Positions 1-5,682 of a DNA stretch of 11,092 nt are shown here, in pieces. Positions within the stretch are counted from its first letter, which is position 1, and each line of letters begins with the position of its first letter. This DNA is from Clostridia bacterium. GTDB taxonomy: Bacteria; Bacillota; Clostridia; Oscillospirales; QAMX01. The translations under genes and the position numbers were made by a program. The notes beneath the pieces were generated by a model. It saw only the letters and a program-made list of their open reading frames with translations. It made no database searches and had not been told where the DNA came from. The stretch covers positions 1-11,092 of the forward strand of contig JAKSPX010000023.1 in the NCBI GenBank assembly GCA_024404415.1, in the 5' to 3' direction.

Positions 1-788
1 ATCACGCCGTTCCCGGAATACTTTGCCGGCGCGGTGAAGATCTCCTCGGTCGGCATATTGGCGATGAATTCATTTCCCTTGCGGTTTTTCTCCGCGCCGC
101 CGAGGAAGCGGTACCCCTCGGGGAGGCCGACTGTGAAATCGGTGCCGAGACTATTCTCATAATGCAGGCTTACAAGCTCCAGCGCGTTGAGCTTTTCCGC
201 ATTTTCGTGTAACCTTGCGGTGTGTTCCGCCCATTTCTCCACGGCGCTGCCGCTACCGTCGATGCGGAGGGTCTCATAAATCGCGTCCCAGAGTGCACCC
301 ATGGCTTCTTTATCGGATTTTTCCGGGAAGACCTTTTTCGCCCAGGAAAGCACCGGGACGGAAACGACACACCAGGAAAAGTCGCTCCGCATCATTTTGT
401 CGTAGTAATCCTTGAGCGCGTTTCCCGACGCGGCCGACGCGCGGCGGATGCGGTCGGGGTCGACGCCCTTCAGAGCCTCGGGATCCTCGGCGTAGACGGT
501 CATGAGGGCGAAATCCTCGTCGGCCAGCGTGTCGTAGCGTTCCTTGATCCACGGGCGGACGGTGTCAAAGACCTTGTCCTCCGCGTGAAGGTATTTTAAG
601 CGCGTCATGGCGTCATCCGACCAGTCGGTGATCACCTCACCCGCTCCGGCGGCGTAGGCCTCCTCGGCGATGAGGCGGGCGAATTCCGCGCATTCCACCG
701 GCGCGCGCAAAAGGAGCGTCTGCCCCTTCTGGAGATTGTTCCCCTGCCTCACGGCGAGGCGGGCATATTCTTTTAATCTTTTGTCCAT
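1..788 (-). CDS. ampS: M29-family aminopeptidase (AmpS/PepS type), N-terminal 262 residues, cut by window edge
   Basis: This is a metal-dependent exo-aminopeptidase of the cytoplasm that removes N-terminal residues from peptides (family M29, thermophilic aminopeptidase type). The frame is open from ATG at 788 to the left edge without a stop. The N-terminus starts MDKRLKEYARLAVRQG, and the family signature NMPTEEIFTAP lies at about residues 244-254. Glutamate 248 or 249 in it corresponds to the first metal ligand of the family. The remaining Glu, His and Asp ligands lie in the missing C-terminal third; M29 proteins are usually about 400-415 residues. The start is set by an AGGA-type ribosome site inside the end of the upstream gene. 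Only one base separates this ATG from the TGA of the GH50-like gene, so translation is probably coupled. A peptidase tied to a glycosidase is an unusual pairing. The family call is secure; in vivo substrate preference is not visible. Confidence 0.9.
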   Translation of the reverse strand, partial: MDKRLKEYARLAVRQGNNLQKGQTLLLRAPVECAEFARLIAEEAYAAGAGEVITDWSDDAMTRLKYLHAEDKVFDTVRPWIKERYDTLADEDFALMTVYAEDPEALKGVDPDRIRRASAASGNALKDYYDKMMRSDFSWCVVSVPVLSWAKKVFPEKSDKEAMGALWDAIYETLRIDGSGSAVEKWAEHTARLHENAEKLNALELVSLHYENSLGTDFTVGLPEGYRFLGGAEKNRKGNEFIANMPTEEIFTAPAKYSGNGV

Positions 789-789
789 A

Positions 790-2760
790 TCAATATCCTA
801 TCATCGGTATTTCGGCAAATTTTTCGTCAAACGGCGCTTTTTCGCCGTTCTTGACCGCAGCAATGACCGCGGCGCTTGCCCGAGAGGCCGCCACCATTTC
901 ATCATACGGCTTCACGCAGACGTCGGTGATGCCGATCTGGTAGTTCTCTCCGTCGAACCTTCCGAGGGCACTCTGGTCGCAGAACTGGAACCAGTGCGCG
1001 CCGACGGCGTTCGGATGGGAGGCGCAGGTCTCGAGGTAGGTGCGAAGTGCCTTCGCGCGATCCTTCTGGCTCGCAACGCCCTTTAATCCGGTGGCCGGAA
1101 GACCGACGTCCAGCGAGCCAAAGTGGAATTCGCCGATCATGATGGGCAGATCCACGCCCTGCGAGGCCACGTAGTCAATGAGCTTGACCGGGGAGAAGCT
1201 GTAATTATTGAGCGAAAAGACGTCAAAATTCTGCCAGCCGGCCATCTGCTCCGGCGTTTCGGCCATCGCCCAGCGCATGCCGAGGTTCAGATGGTTGGGA
1301 TCGACCTTGCGGCAGGCCTTGGAGGGGATGCCGACGTAGGCTTCGACCAGCATGATGGAAAGAGCGCTCAAATCGTCGTGCGCGGCGGGGAATTTCTCGA
1401 TGATGCCGCCGGCTCTGCCGATGGCTTCGAAGCTTTCAAAGGCACTTCCCCACGCGGCGTTGAGTTTTGCGATGTCCTGATATTTCTTTTCCAGCCCTTC
1501 GATCACGCCCTTCTTGCAGGCGGTGTCCACCGGGTTGTGGAGCGCTTCGTCGGCGATGAGGAGCTTGGGGACAAAGGCGAATTCCGGCTCGTTGCGAAGG
1601 AAATAACCGATCTGCCACGGATCATCCTTCAAAGGCGCAAGGGATTTTGCAAATTCTTCGGCGTTTTCCTTATACTCCTCCGACAGAACGTCCGGAAAAT
1701 CGCGGAAGACTATGGTCCTGGTGGAGGGGAAGGAGCCGGTCTGGTAGACATAGGGGATGCGCTGATTGCCGCCGCGGAAAATGTCGCTACTCCAGTTGGC
1801 GACCGTGTTCATGCCGCTGCCGATGAGGATGTTCTCGGCAATCTCGCGCCATTTTTCCTTCCATTCGTCGCCAAAGACACGCATGAGGTTGGCCTGGGTG
1901 AAGGAAAAGAGCGTGCCGCCTCTCCCCTCGCGGGTGCAGGCTTCCTTATATTCCTCCGGGAAATCGCAGAGGGCTTCAAGCGAGTCGATCCTCGCGTCGT
2001 CGCCGGGATTGACGCAGTCGCTCCCGACGGAGAAGAACTCGCATCCTTCGGGGTCGCAGAGGTGCCAGCGCCCATCGGGTGTCTTGAGCGTGCGGAAGAA
2101 GCCGGTCGGCTCGGCGAGCTTTCTTTCAGCCTCGCCGCCCCACTTGGTCTTGCCGGGGAGAAGCTTCCAGACCTCGCGGTCAAGGCGGCTTTCAAGCCCC
2201 GCCTTCAGTTCTTCTTCGTTATGCACTTTTCCCGGCCAATCGCGGAGCGCCCACTGGCCGAATTCGTCGATCAGCTTCTTTTCCGGCACGGGGAATTTTT
2301 CCGGCATTTCGTCGGTGAGATAAAAATCCTCTAAAATCAGCTCCATGTCCTCAAAGGTCTCGCGGATGCCGAATTCGATCCTGTCGACCTCTTCCTTTTC
2401 GGTGCGGTTGCCGTGGATGACCATCTTGAGGGTGCCCGGCGTGCGCGGCGTAAAGACGGTGCGGGAGTCGATGTAGGTCAGGTCGAGGCAGATGAGCGTT
2501 TTGAGTTCCGGGAAGAGGCCGAAACGGAAGCCGAGGCGGAAGTTCTCCTCATTTTTGCGGAAGAAATTGAGTTCCAGCACGGCGGAGTGGCTTCCCTTTA
2601 CTTCAACATAACCGCATAGATAACGGTATTTCAGGTCTTCCGGTTTGATGACCTCCATTTTCCCGCCGCAGGCGGCAAAGAGAATATCGGCTTTGTTTGC
2701 GGAAATCGAAAACGCTTTGGCATTTTTCAAAGGTATGGCTCTGAAATCGATTGTTTTCAT
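790..2760 (-). CDS. GH50-like glycoside hydrolase (beta-agarase-related, clan GH-A fold)
   Basis: This 656-residue retaining glycosidase resembles family GH50, whose characterised members cleave beta-galactosidic bonds in agar oligosaccharides. Residues 1-150 look like a beta-rich accessory domain. The catalytic barrel begins near TGFFRTLKTPDGRWHLCDPEG (219-239), a typical GH50 entry motif. The probable acid/base is Glu391 in QIGYFLRNEPEF, and the probable nucleophile is Glu544 in PIMIGEFHFGSLD, followed by the HWFQFCDQ...GENYQIG segment (589-610) common in GH50. No signal peptide or membrane segment is seen, so it is likely cytoplasmic, unlike secreted marine agarases. It follows a GH28 remnant whose TAG overlaps its AGGAGG site, and precedes the coupled aminopeptidase gene. 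The family call is good. Agar as substrate is not supported by context, and another beta-galactoside is equally possible. Confidence 0.82.
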   Translation of the reverse strand: MKTIDFRAIPLKNAKAFSISANKADILFAACGGKMEVIKPEDLKYRYLCGYVEVKGSHSAVLELNFFRKNEENFRLGFRFGLFPELKTLICLDLTYIDSRTVFTPRTPGTLKMVIHGNRTEKEEVDRIEFGIRETFEDMELILEDFYLTDEMPEKFPVPEKKLIDEFGQWALRDWPGKVHNEEELKAGLESRLDREVWKLLPGKTKWGGEAERKLAEPTGFFRTLKTPDGRWHLCDPEGCEFFSVGSDCVNPGDDARIDSLEALCDFPEEYKEACTREGRGGTLFSFTQANLMRVFGDEWKEKWREIAENILIGSGMNTVANWSSDIFRGGNQRIPYVYQTGSFPSTRTIVFRDFPDVLSEEYKENAEEFAKSLAPLKDDPWQIGYFLRNEPEFAFVPKLLIADEALHNPVDTACKKGVIEGLEKKYQDIAKLNAAWGSAFESFEAIGRAGGIIEKFPAAHDDLSALSIMLVEAYVGIPSKACRKVDPNHLNLGMRWAMAETPEQMAGWQNFDVFSLNNYSFSPVKLIDYVASQGVDLPIMIGEFHFGSLDVGLPATGLKGVASQKDRAKALRTYLETCASHPNAVGAHWFQFCDQSALGRFDGENYQIGITDVCVKPYDEMVAASRASAAVIAAVKNGEKAPFDEKFAEIPMIGY

Positions 2761-2768
2761 GACGAAAT

Positions 2769-2774
2769 CCTCCT
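2769..2774 (-). promoter_or_regulatory. Ribosome binding site of the GH50-like gene
   Basis: A perfect AGGAGG lies 8 bases upstream of the ATG at 2760. It overlaps the TAG stop (2775-2773) of the GH28-like remnant. This stop/ribosome-site overlap is typical of genes that were consecutive in one operon. Confidence 0.85.
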
Positions 2775-2913
2775 ATTTTTGAATGTCCACCGCCGGTCGT
2801 CCTGCGGCGTTTTTGTTTTTGAAAACGACGTCTTCTCCCATTTCGACCTCCGCCCCGCGGGCATAGAGGCCAAAGGCGGGGAAGGTGCCGAAATCGCCGA
2901 TGGGGCGCCCATC
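2773..2913 (-). pseudogene. C-terminal remnant of a GH28-like (polygalacturonase-fold) gene
   Basis: The frame ending at TAG 2775-2773 encodes about 46 residues, including GDFGTFPAFGLYARGAEVE and ending AAGRPAVDIQK. By recall this matches the C-terminal end of GH28-like beta-helix proteins, which often read FG-x-LPAYG-x-YxRH...GRPAxxxxxV. The rest of a normal GH28 protein (about 400 residues) is absent. The frame continues upstream to an ATG at 3027, but that part is made of the repeat element and sequence I do not recognise (about 2914-2993), so the ATG is probably accidental. The authentic-looking stop overlapping the next gene's ribosome site suggests the original gene was upstream of GH50 in the operon and lost its 5' part. 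The assignment rests on a short motif and is moderate. Confidence 0.55.
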
Positions 2914-2993
2914 CTTCTTCAGTGGGATTGCAGCAGGTTCCCGCAGGCCGACTGGTGAACGACCCTTCGGCGGCGGGATATGCGCCGGGAAAA

Positions 2994-3063
2994 GCGGGCG
3001 ACCGCAGGTCGCCCCTACGATGATCAACAGATTTTACCGTAGGGGCGATCTTTGATCGCCCGC
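2994..3063. repeat. Inverted-repeat element with a nested hairpin in each arm
   Basis: Two 26-base arms (2994-3019 and 3038-3063) are inverted copies of each other with four mismatches, separated by an 18-base A/T-rich spacer. Each arm also folds on itself with a perfect 8-bp stem: GGGCGACC-GCA-GGTCGCCC (2996-3014) and GGGCGATC-TTT-GATCGCCC (3043-3061). The C/G to T/A differences between arms are compensatory, so each mini-hairpin stays fully paired. Similar GTAGGGGCGA... repeats are, by recall, dispersed in Clostridia and other bacterial genomes. The element lies between the aldo/keto reductase stop and the GH28 remnant. It could weaken read-through (TTTT follows on the minus strand at 2990-2994) but is not a clear terminator. 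Confidence 0.85.
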
Positions 3064-3084
3064 AAGCTTACATTCAATACGATT

Positions 3085-4194
3085 TTATTCGCCGAAGATC
3101 TCGGTGACCTTCTGCATAATCTCCGGGATCGGGAGATGCTGCGGGCAAACGCCTTCGCAGGCGCCGCAGCCCACGCAGTCAGAGGGCTTGCCGCCGTCGC
3201 GGGTGGCAAAACCGAGCTGACGCTTGGCGTCGGAGAGGTTATTATACTTCTTATAGATATTGTAGGCGTTGATGACGCGCGGGATGTTGATCTGCATGGG
3301 GCAGCCCTCGACGCAGTATTTGCACCCGGTGCAGGGGATGGTCTCGATCTTGGAGAGGCGTTTAACGACCTCGGCGACCGCGGCGTATTCCTTTTCGTCC
3401 AGCTTCTTGAAGTTCTCCATGAAGGAGACGTTGTCCTGAAGCTGCTCGAAGGTGGACATGCCGGAGAGGACAGCGATCACGCCGTCAAGAGAGGCGGCAT
3501 AGCGGATGGCGTAGGAGGCGTTGGAGGCGTTGGGATCGAGCGCACGGAAGGGAGCCGCGACCTCGTCGGAAATGGTGGCGAGAGCGCCGCCCTTGACGGG
3601 CTCCATGATGACGACCGGCTTGCCATGTTTACGGGCGATCTCATAGCAGCGGCGGGAGGCGATCGTTTCGCTTTCCCAGTCGTTGTAGTTGATCTGGAGC
3701 TGGACGAATTCGGCCTCGTCGTGCTCGGAAAGGACCTGTTCGAGAAGTTCGGGGGTGCCGTGGAAGGAGAAGCCGATGTGCTTCGCTTTGCCTTCGGCCT
3801 TAAGCTGGCGCATATACTCCCAGACGTTGACTTCCTTATACTTTTCGTTATTGATGTTGTGGACGAGGTAGAAATCGACATAGTCGACGCCGAGGCGTTC
3901 AAAGGAGGTCTCGGTCAGCTTGCGGAAATCCTCAAAGGTCGTGCCGGTGTTCCAGAGCGGAAGCTTGGTGGCGACGGTAAAGCTGTCGCGCGGGTAACGC
4001 TTGACAAGCGCTTCACGCATGGCCTCTTCGCTCTTGCCGCCGTCGTAAACATACGCGGTGTCGAAGTAGGTGAAGCCCTTCGCCATGAAGAGGTCGACCA
4101 TCTTCTTGATCTGCTCCATGTCGTTCTCTTCGCCGATGTGGGGAAGACGCATGAAGCCGAAGCCCAATTTCTTCACAGTATCGCTGAGTGCCAT
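3085..4194 (-). CDS. Aldo/keto reductase with C-terminal 2[4Fe-4S] ferredoxin domain
   Basis: This 369-residue cytoplasmic oxidoreductase joins an aldo/keto reductase barrel (about 1-275) to a ferredoxin-like tail. The AKR tetrad is visible: Asp45 and Tyr50 in FDTAYVY, Lys77 in ATKLPL and His112 in YLVHNIN. The tail has two cysteine clusters, CTGCKYCVEGCP (Cys288, 291, 294, 298) and CVGCGACEGVCP (Cys340, 343, 346, 350), which should bind two [4Fe-4S] clusters. Such fusions are common in anaerobic Firmicutes, and the natural substrate is usually unknown; a carbonyl or sugar reduction linked to ferredoxin or NAD(P)H is inferred. The ATG at 4194 is preceded by GAGG at 4205-4208, and a consensus promoter lies just upstream. 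It may head the operon leading to the GH50-like gene, interrupted by the repeat element at 2994-3063. Confidence 0.93.
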   Translation of the reverse strand: MALSDTVKKLGFGFMRLPHIGEENDMEQIKKMVDLFMAKGFTYFDTAYVYDGGKSEEAMREALVKRYPRDSFTVATKLPLWNTGTTFEDFRKLTETSFERLGVDYVDFYLVHNINNEKYKEVNVWEYMRQLKAEGKAKHIGFSFHGTPELLEQVLSEHDEAEFVQLQINYNDWESETIASRRCYEIARKHGKPVVIMEPVKGGALATISDEVAAPFRALDPNASNASYAIRYAASLDGVIAVLSGMSTFEQLQDNVSFMENFKKLDEKEYAAVAEVVKRLSKIETIPCTGCKYCVEGCPMQINIPRVINAYNIYKKYNNLSDAKRQLGFATRDGGKPSDCVGCGACEGVCPQHLPIPEIMQKVTEIFGE

Positions 4195-4229
4195 GAAAAT
4201 ATTACCTCACTTTATTTTTTATTTCCTTT

Positions 4230-4259
4230 ATTATATATCAACCCTTCCCCGCTTGTCAA
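4230..4259 (-). promoter_or_regulatory. Sigma-A promoter of the aldo/keto reductase gene
   Basis: On the minus strand, TTGACA (4259-4254) and TATAAT (4235-4230) are both perfect consensus hexamers with an 18-base spacer. The -10 box is about 35 bases upstream of the ATG at 4194. It faces away from the dehydratase promoter, giving a divergent control region. Confidence 0.85.
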
Positions 4260-4307
4260 GGCGAAAAAAACCGTCGTTATTTCATAGAGGATTTCGCTTC
4301 TTTTCGG

Positions 4308-4336
4308 TTGACGAACGGGGCTTATCGTGATATGAT
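4308..4336 (+). promoter_or_regulatory. Sigma-A promoter of the dehydratase unit
   Basis: TTGACG (4308-4313) and TATGAT (4331-4336) are separated by 17 bases and lie about 33 bases upstream of the ATG at 4370. A ribosome site AAAGGA follows at 4356-4361. This promoter could drive the dehydratase, GH28-like and hydrolase genes as one transcript ending at 8170. Confidence 0.8.
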
Positions 4337-4345
4337 GAAGTCATC
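4334..4345. promoter_or_regulatory. Small palindrome over the -10 box, possible operator
   Basis: GATGA-AG-TCATC is a perfect 5-bp inverted repeat with a 2-base centre. It overlaps the end of the -10 box and the expected start site of the dehydratase promoter. The position suits a repressor site, but the arms are short and no regulator gene is in the window. Confidence 0.25.
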
Positions 4346-4369
4346 CCGAGAAACGAAAGGATAAACATC

Positions 4370-5482
4370 ATGAAGATTACCGACATTAAGAATTATCACA
4401 GCGCGCATAACCACTACATCATCATCGAGACCGACGAAGGCATCTCCGGTCTCGGCGAGCCTACCCTCCACACCCGCGAGCTCGCGGTGGACGGCGCCAT
4501 CGTCAACCTGCGTGAATACCTCATCGGCAAGGATCCGATGCGCATCGAGCACCTCTGGCAGGACGTTTTCCGCGGCACCTTCTGGAGAGGCGGCCCGGTC
4601 CTCCAGTCCGCTCTTTCCGCCATCGACATGGCCTGCTGGGACATCAAGGGCAAGGCTCTCAACACCCCGGTTTACAACCTCCTCGGCGGCAAGTGCCGTG
4701 ACAAATTACAGGGTTACCTCGGCATCGGCGGCCGTACTCCCGAAGAGCTGGCTGAAAACGGCCTCAAGGCGGTTGAAAGAGGCTACAAGGTCCTGCGCAT
4801 CTGCCCGCACGACAACCGTGAAGACGGCTACTATGAGCCGGGCGTTCAGGTCCGCAAGAGCGAAAAATTCATGAAGGCGCTTCGCGAAGCGGTCGGCGAC
4901 GAGATCGAGATCATCTTCGAGTGCCACACCCGCCTCTCTCCCCCGCGCGCCATTGAGCTCTGCAACCGCATCGCTCCCTACCATCCTTTCTTCGTTGAAG
5001 ACCCGATCCGCTCCGACAGCCCCGAAATGTTCCGCGTTCTCCGTCAGCACACCGACGTCTCCCTCGGCACCGGCGAAAAGTTCGGCGCGAAGTGGGATTA
5101 CAAATGCCTGATCGAAGAAGACCTCATCGACTACCTCCGCACCGACATCTGCAACTGCGGCGGTATCACCGAAATGAAGAAGATCGCCGCTTACGGCGAG
5201 ACCCATTACATGGAAATGGTGCCTCACGGCGTGCCGCACGTCGGCTTCCTCGCCGCCATGCACGTCGACTTCGCCACCCCGAACTTCATGTGCCAGGAGG
5301 ACTGGCTCTCCAATAACCACCCGGCATGGCTCGACTACGACGTCACCTTCAAGGACGGCTACCTCACCATGGGCGACCGCCCGGGCCTCGGCATCGACAT
5401 CGACCTCACCGCCCTTGAGCCCACCTCCACCTACGAGCATCCGCACTGGCGCCGTGCCGACGGTACCGTGCAGGATTGGTAA
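4370..5482 (+). CDS. Enolase-superfamily sugar-acid dehydratase (galactonate/mannonate dehydratase-like)
   Basis: This 370-residue enzyme belongs to the mandelate racemase/muconate lactonizing subgroup. Members dehydrate aldonic acids to 2-keto-3-deoxy acids using a Mg2+ ion in the cytoplasm. The N-terminal capping domain (MKITDIKNY...ETDEGISGLGEP) resembles DgoD. The C-terminal part (LRQHTDVSLGTGEKFGAKWD) also resembles mannonate dehydratase/RspA. Expected metal ligands align to Glu184 in FECHTRLSP, Glu210 in FFVEDP and Glu236 in GTGEKF; the first is normally Asp. His186, Asp259 and His286 (VPHGVPHVG) fit the catalytic residues of acid-sugar dehydratases. Length suits the galactonate-type group better than the longer ManD proteins. 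The substrate cannot be fixed: galactonate, mannonate, rhamnonate or another hexonate are candidates. It has its own promoter and leads the unit with the GH28-like and esterase-like genes. Confidence 0.88.
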   Translation: MKITDIKNYHSAHNHYIIIETDEGISGLGEPTLHTRELAVDGAIVNLREYLIGKDPMRIEHLWQDVFRGTFWRGGPVLQSALSAIDMACWDIKGKALNTPVYNLLGGKCRDKLQGYLGIGGRTPEELAENGLKAVERGYKVLRICPHDNREDGYYEPGVQVRKSEKFMKALREAVGDEIEIIFECHTRLSPPRAIELCNRIAPYHPFFVEDPIRSDSPEMFRVLRQHTDVSLGTGEKFGAKWDYKCLIEEDLIDYLRTDICNCGGITEMKKIAAYGETHYMEMVPHGVPHVGFLAAMHVDFATPNFMCQEDWLSNNHPAWLDYDVTFKDGYLTMGDRPGLGIDIDLTALEPTSTYEHPHWRRADGTVQDW

Positions 5483-5503
5483 ATCCGCACAAGCTTTGAT
5501 TGA

Positions 5504-5658
5504 AAGGGACTGTGACAAAATGCGTCTGTCATTGCGGGACCAGTCCGCAGACTGGTTGTGGCAATCCGTCCGCTCTTCATTAGGGAACGGATTCCCACGC
5601 TAACGCTGCGGCGCTGGTTCGGAATGACAGGATAGTGTGCATTTTGTTACAGTCTCTT
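5504..5658. mobile_element. MITE-like palindromic element (155 bases)
   Basis: Terminal inverted repeats of 20 bases (5504-5523 and 5639-5658) match at 18 positions around a core of GACTGTGACAAAATGC type. Inside them the sequence continues as a long imperfect hairpin: CTGTCATT (5526-5533) pairs with AATGACAG (5623-5630), and 5558-5569 pairs with 5587-5598 at 11 of 12 positions. Each half carries a mini-hairpin, ACCAGTC-CGCA-GACTGGT (5539-5556) and CTAACGC-TGCG-GCGCTGG (5600-5617, one mismatch and one wobble). No coding capacity and no clear target-site duplication are visible. It resembles widespread CATTGCG...GGCAATCC dispersed repeats (recall). It occupies almost all of the gap between the dehydratase and GH28-like genes. 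Confidence 0.8.
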
Positions 5659-5682
5659 ATGATTATAAAATGAGGAAATCAA

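Noticed and set aside
1123..2334. A 403-codon open frame on the plus strand opposite the GH50-like gene
   Set aside because: It is a shadow of a GC-rich coding frame; the minus strand carries clear catalytic motifs and a perfect ribosome site, and the plus frame shows no family motif.
790..2760. Calling the GH50-like enzyme an agarase
   Set aside because: Family resemblance is clear, but there is no signal peptide, sulfatase, neoagarobiose hydrolase or other agar-pathway gene in the window.
2773..3027. An intact 84-residue gene starting at ATG 3027
   Set aside because: The start lies in the inverted-repeat spacer and the first third is repeat sequence; only the last 46 codons look like a real, truncated coding region.
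3052..4287. A 411-codon open frame on the plus strand opposite the aldo/keto reductase
   Set aside because: The reductase with its tetrad and eight cluster cysteines explains the stretch, and the antisense frame is low-complexity (G, V, D and L rich).
4706..5518. A 270-codon minus-strand frame opposite the dehydratase
   Set aside because: Antisense shadow of a well-conserved enzyme with a composition biased to A, V, D and E.
5644..5670. Promoter for the GH28-like gene formed by the MITE end (TTGTTA and TAAAAT)
   Set aside because: Spacing is 16 bases, and transcription would begin downstream of, or within, the ribosome site at 5672, leaving no usable leader.
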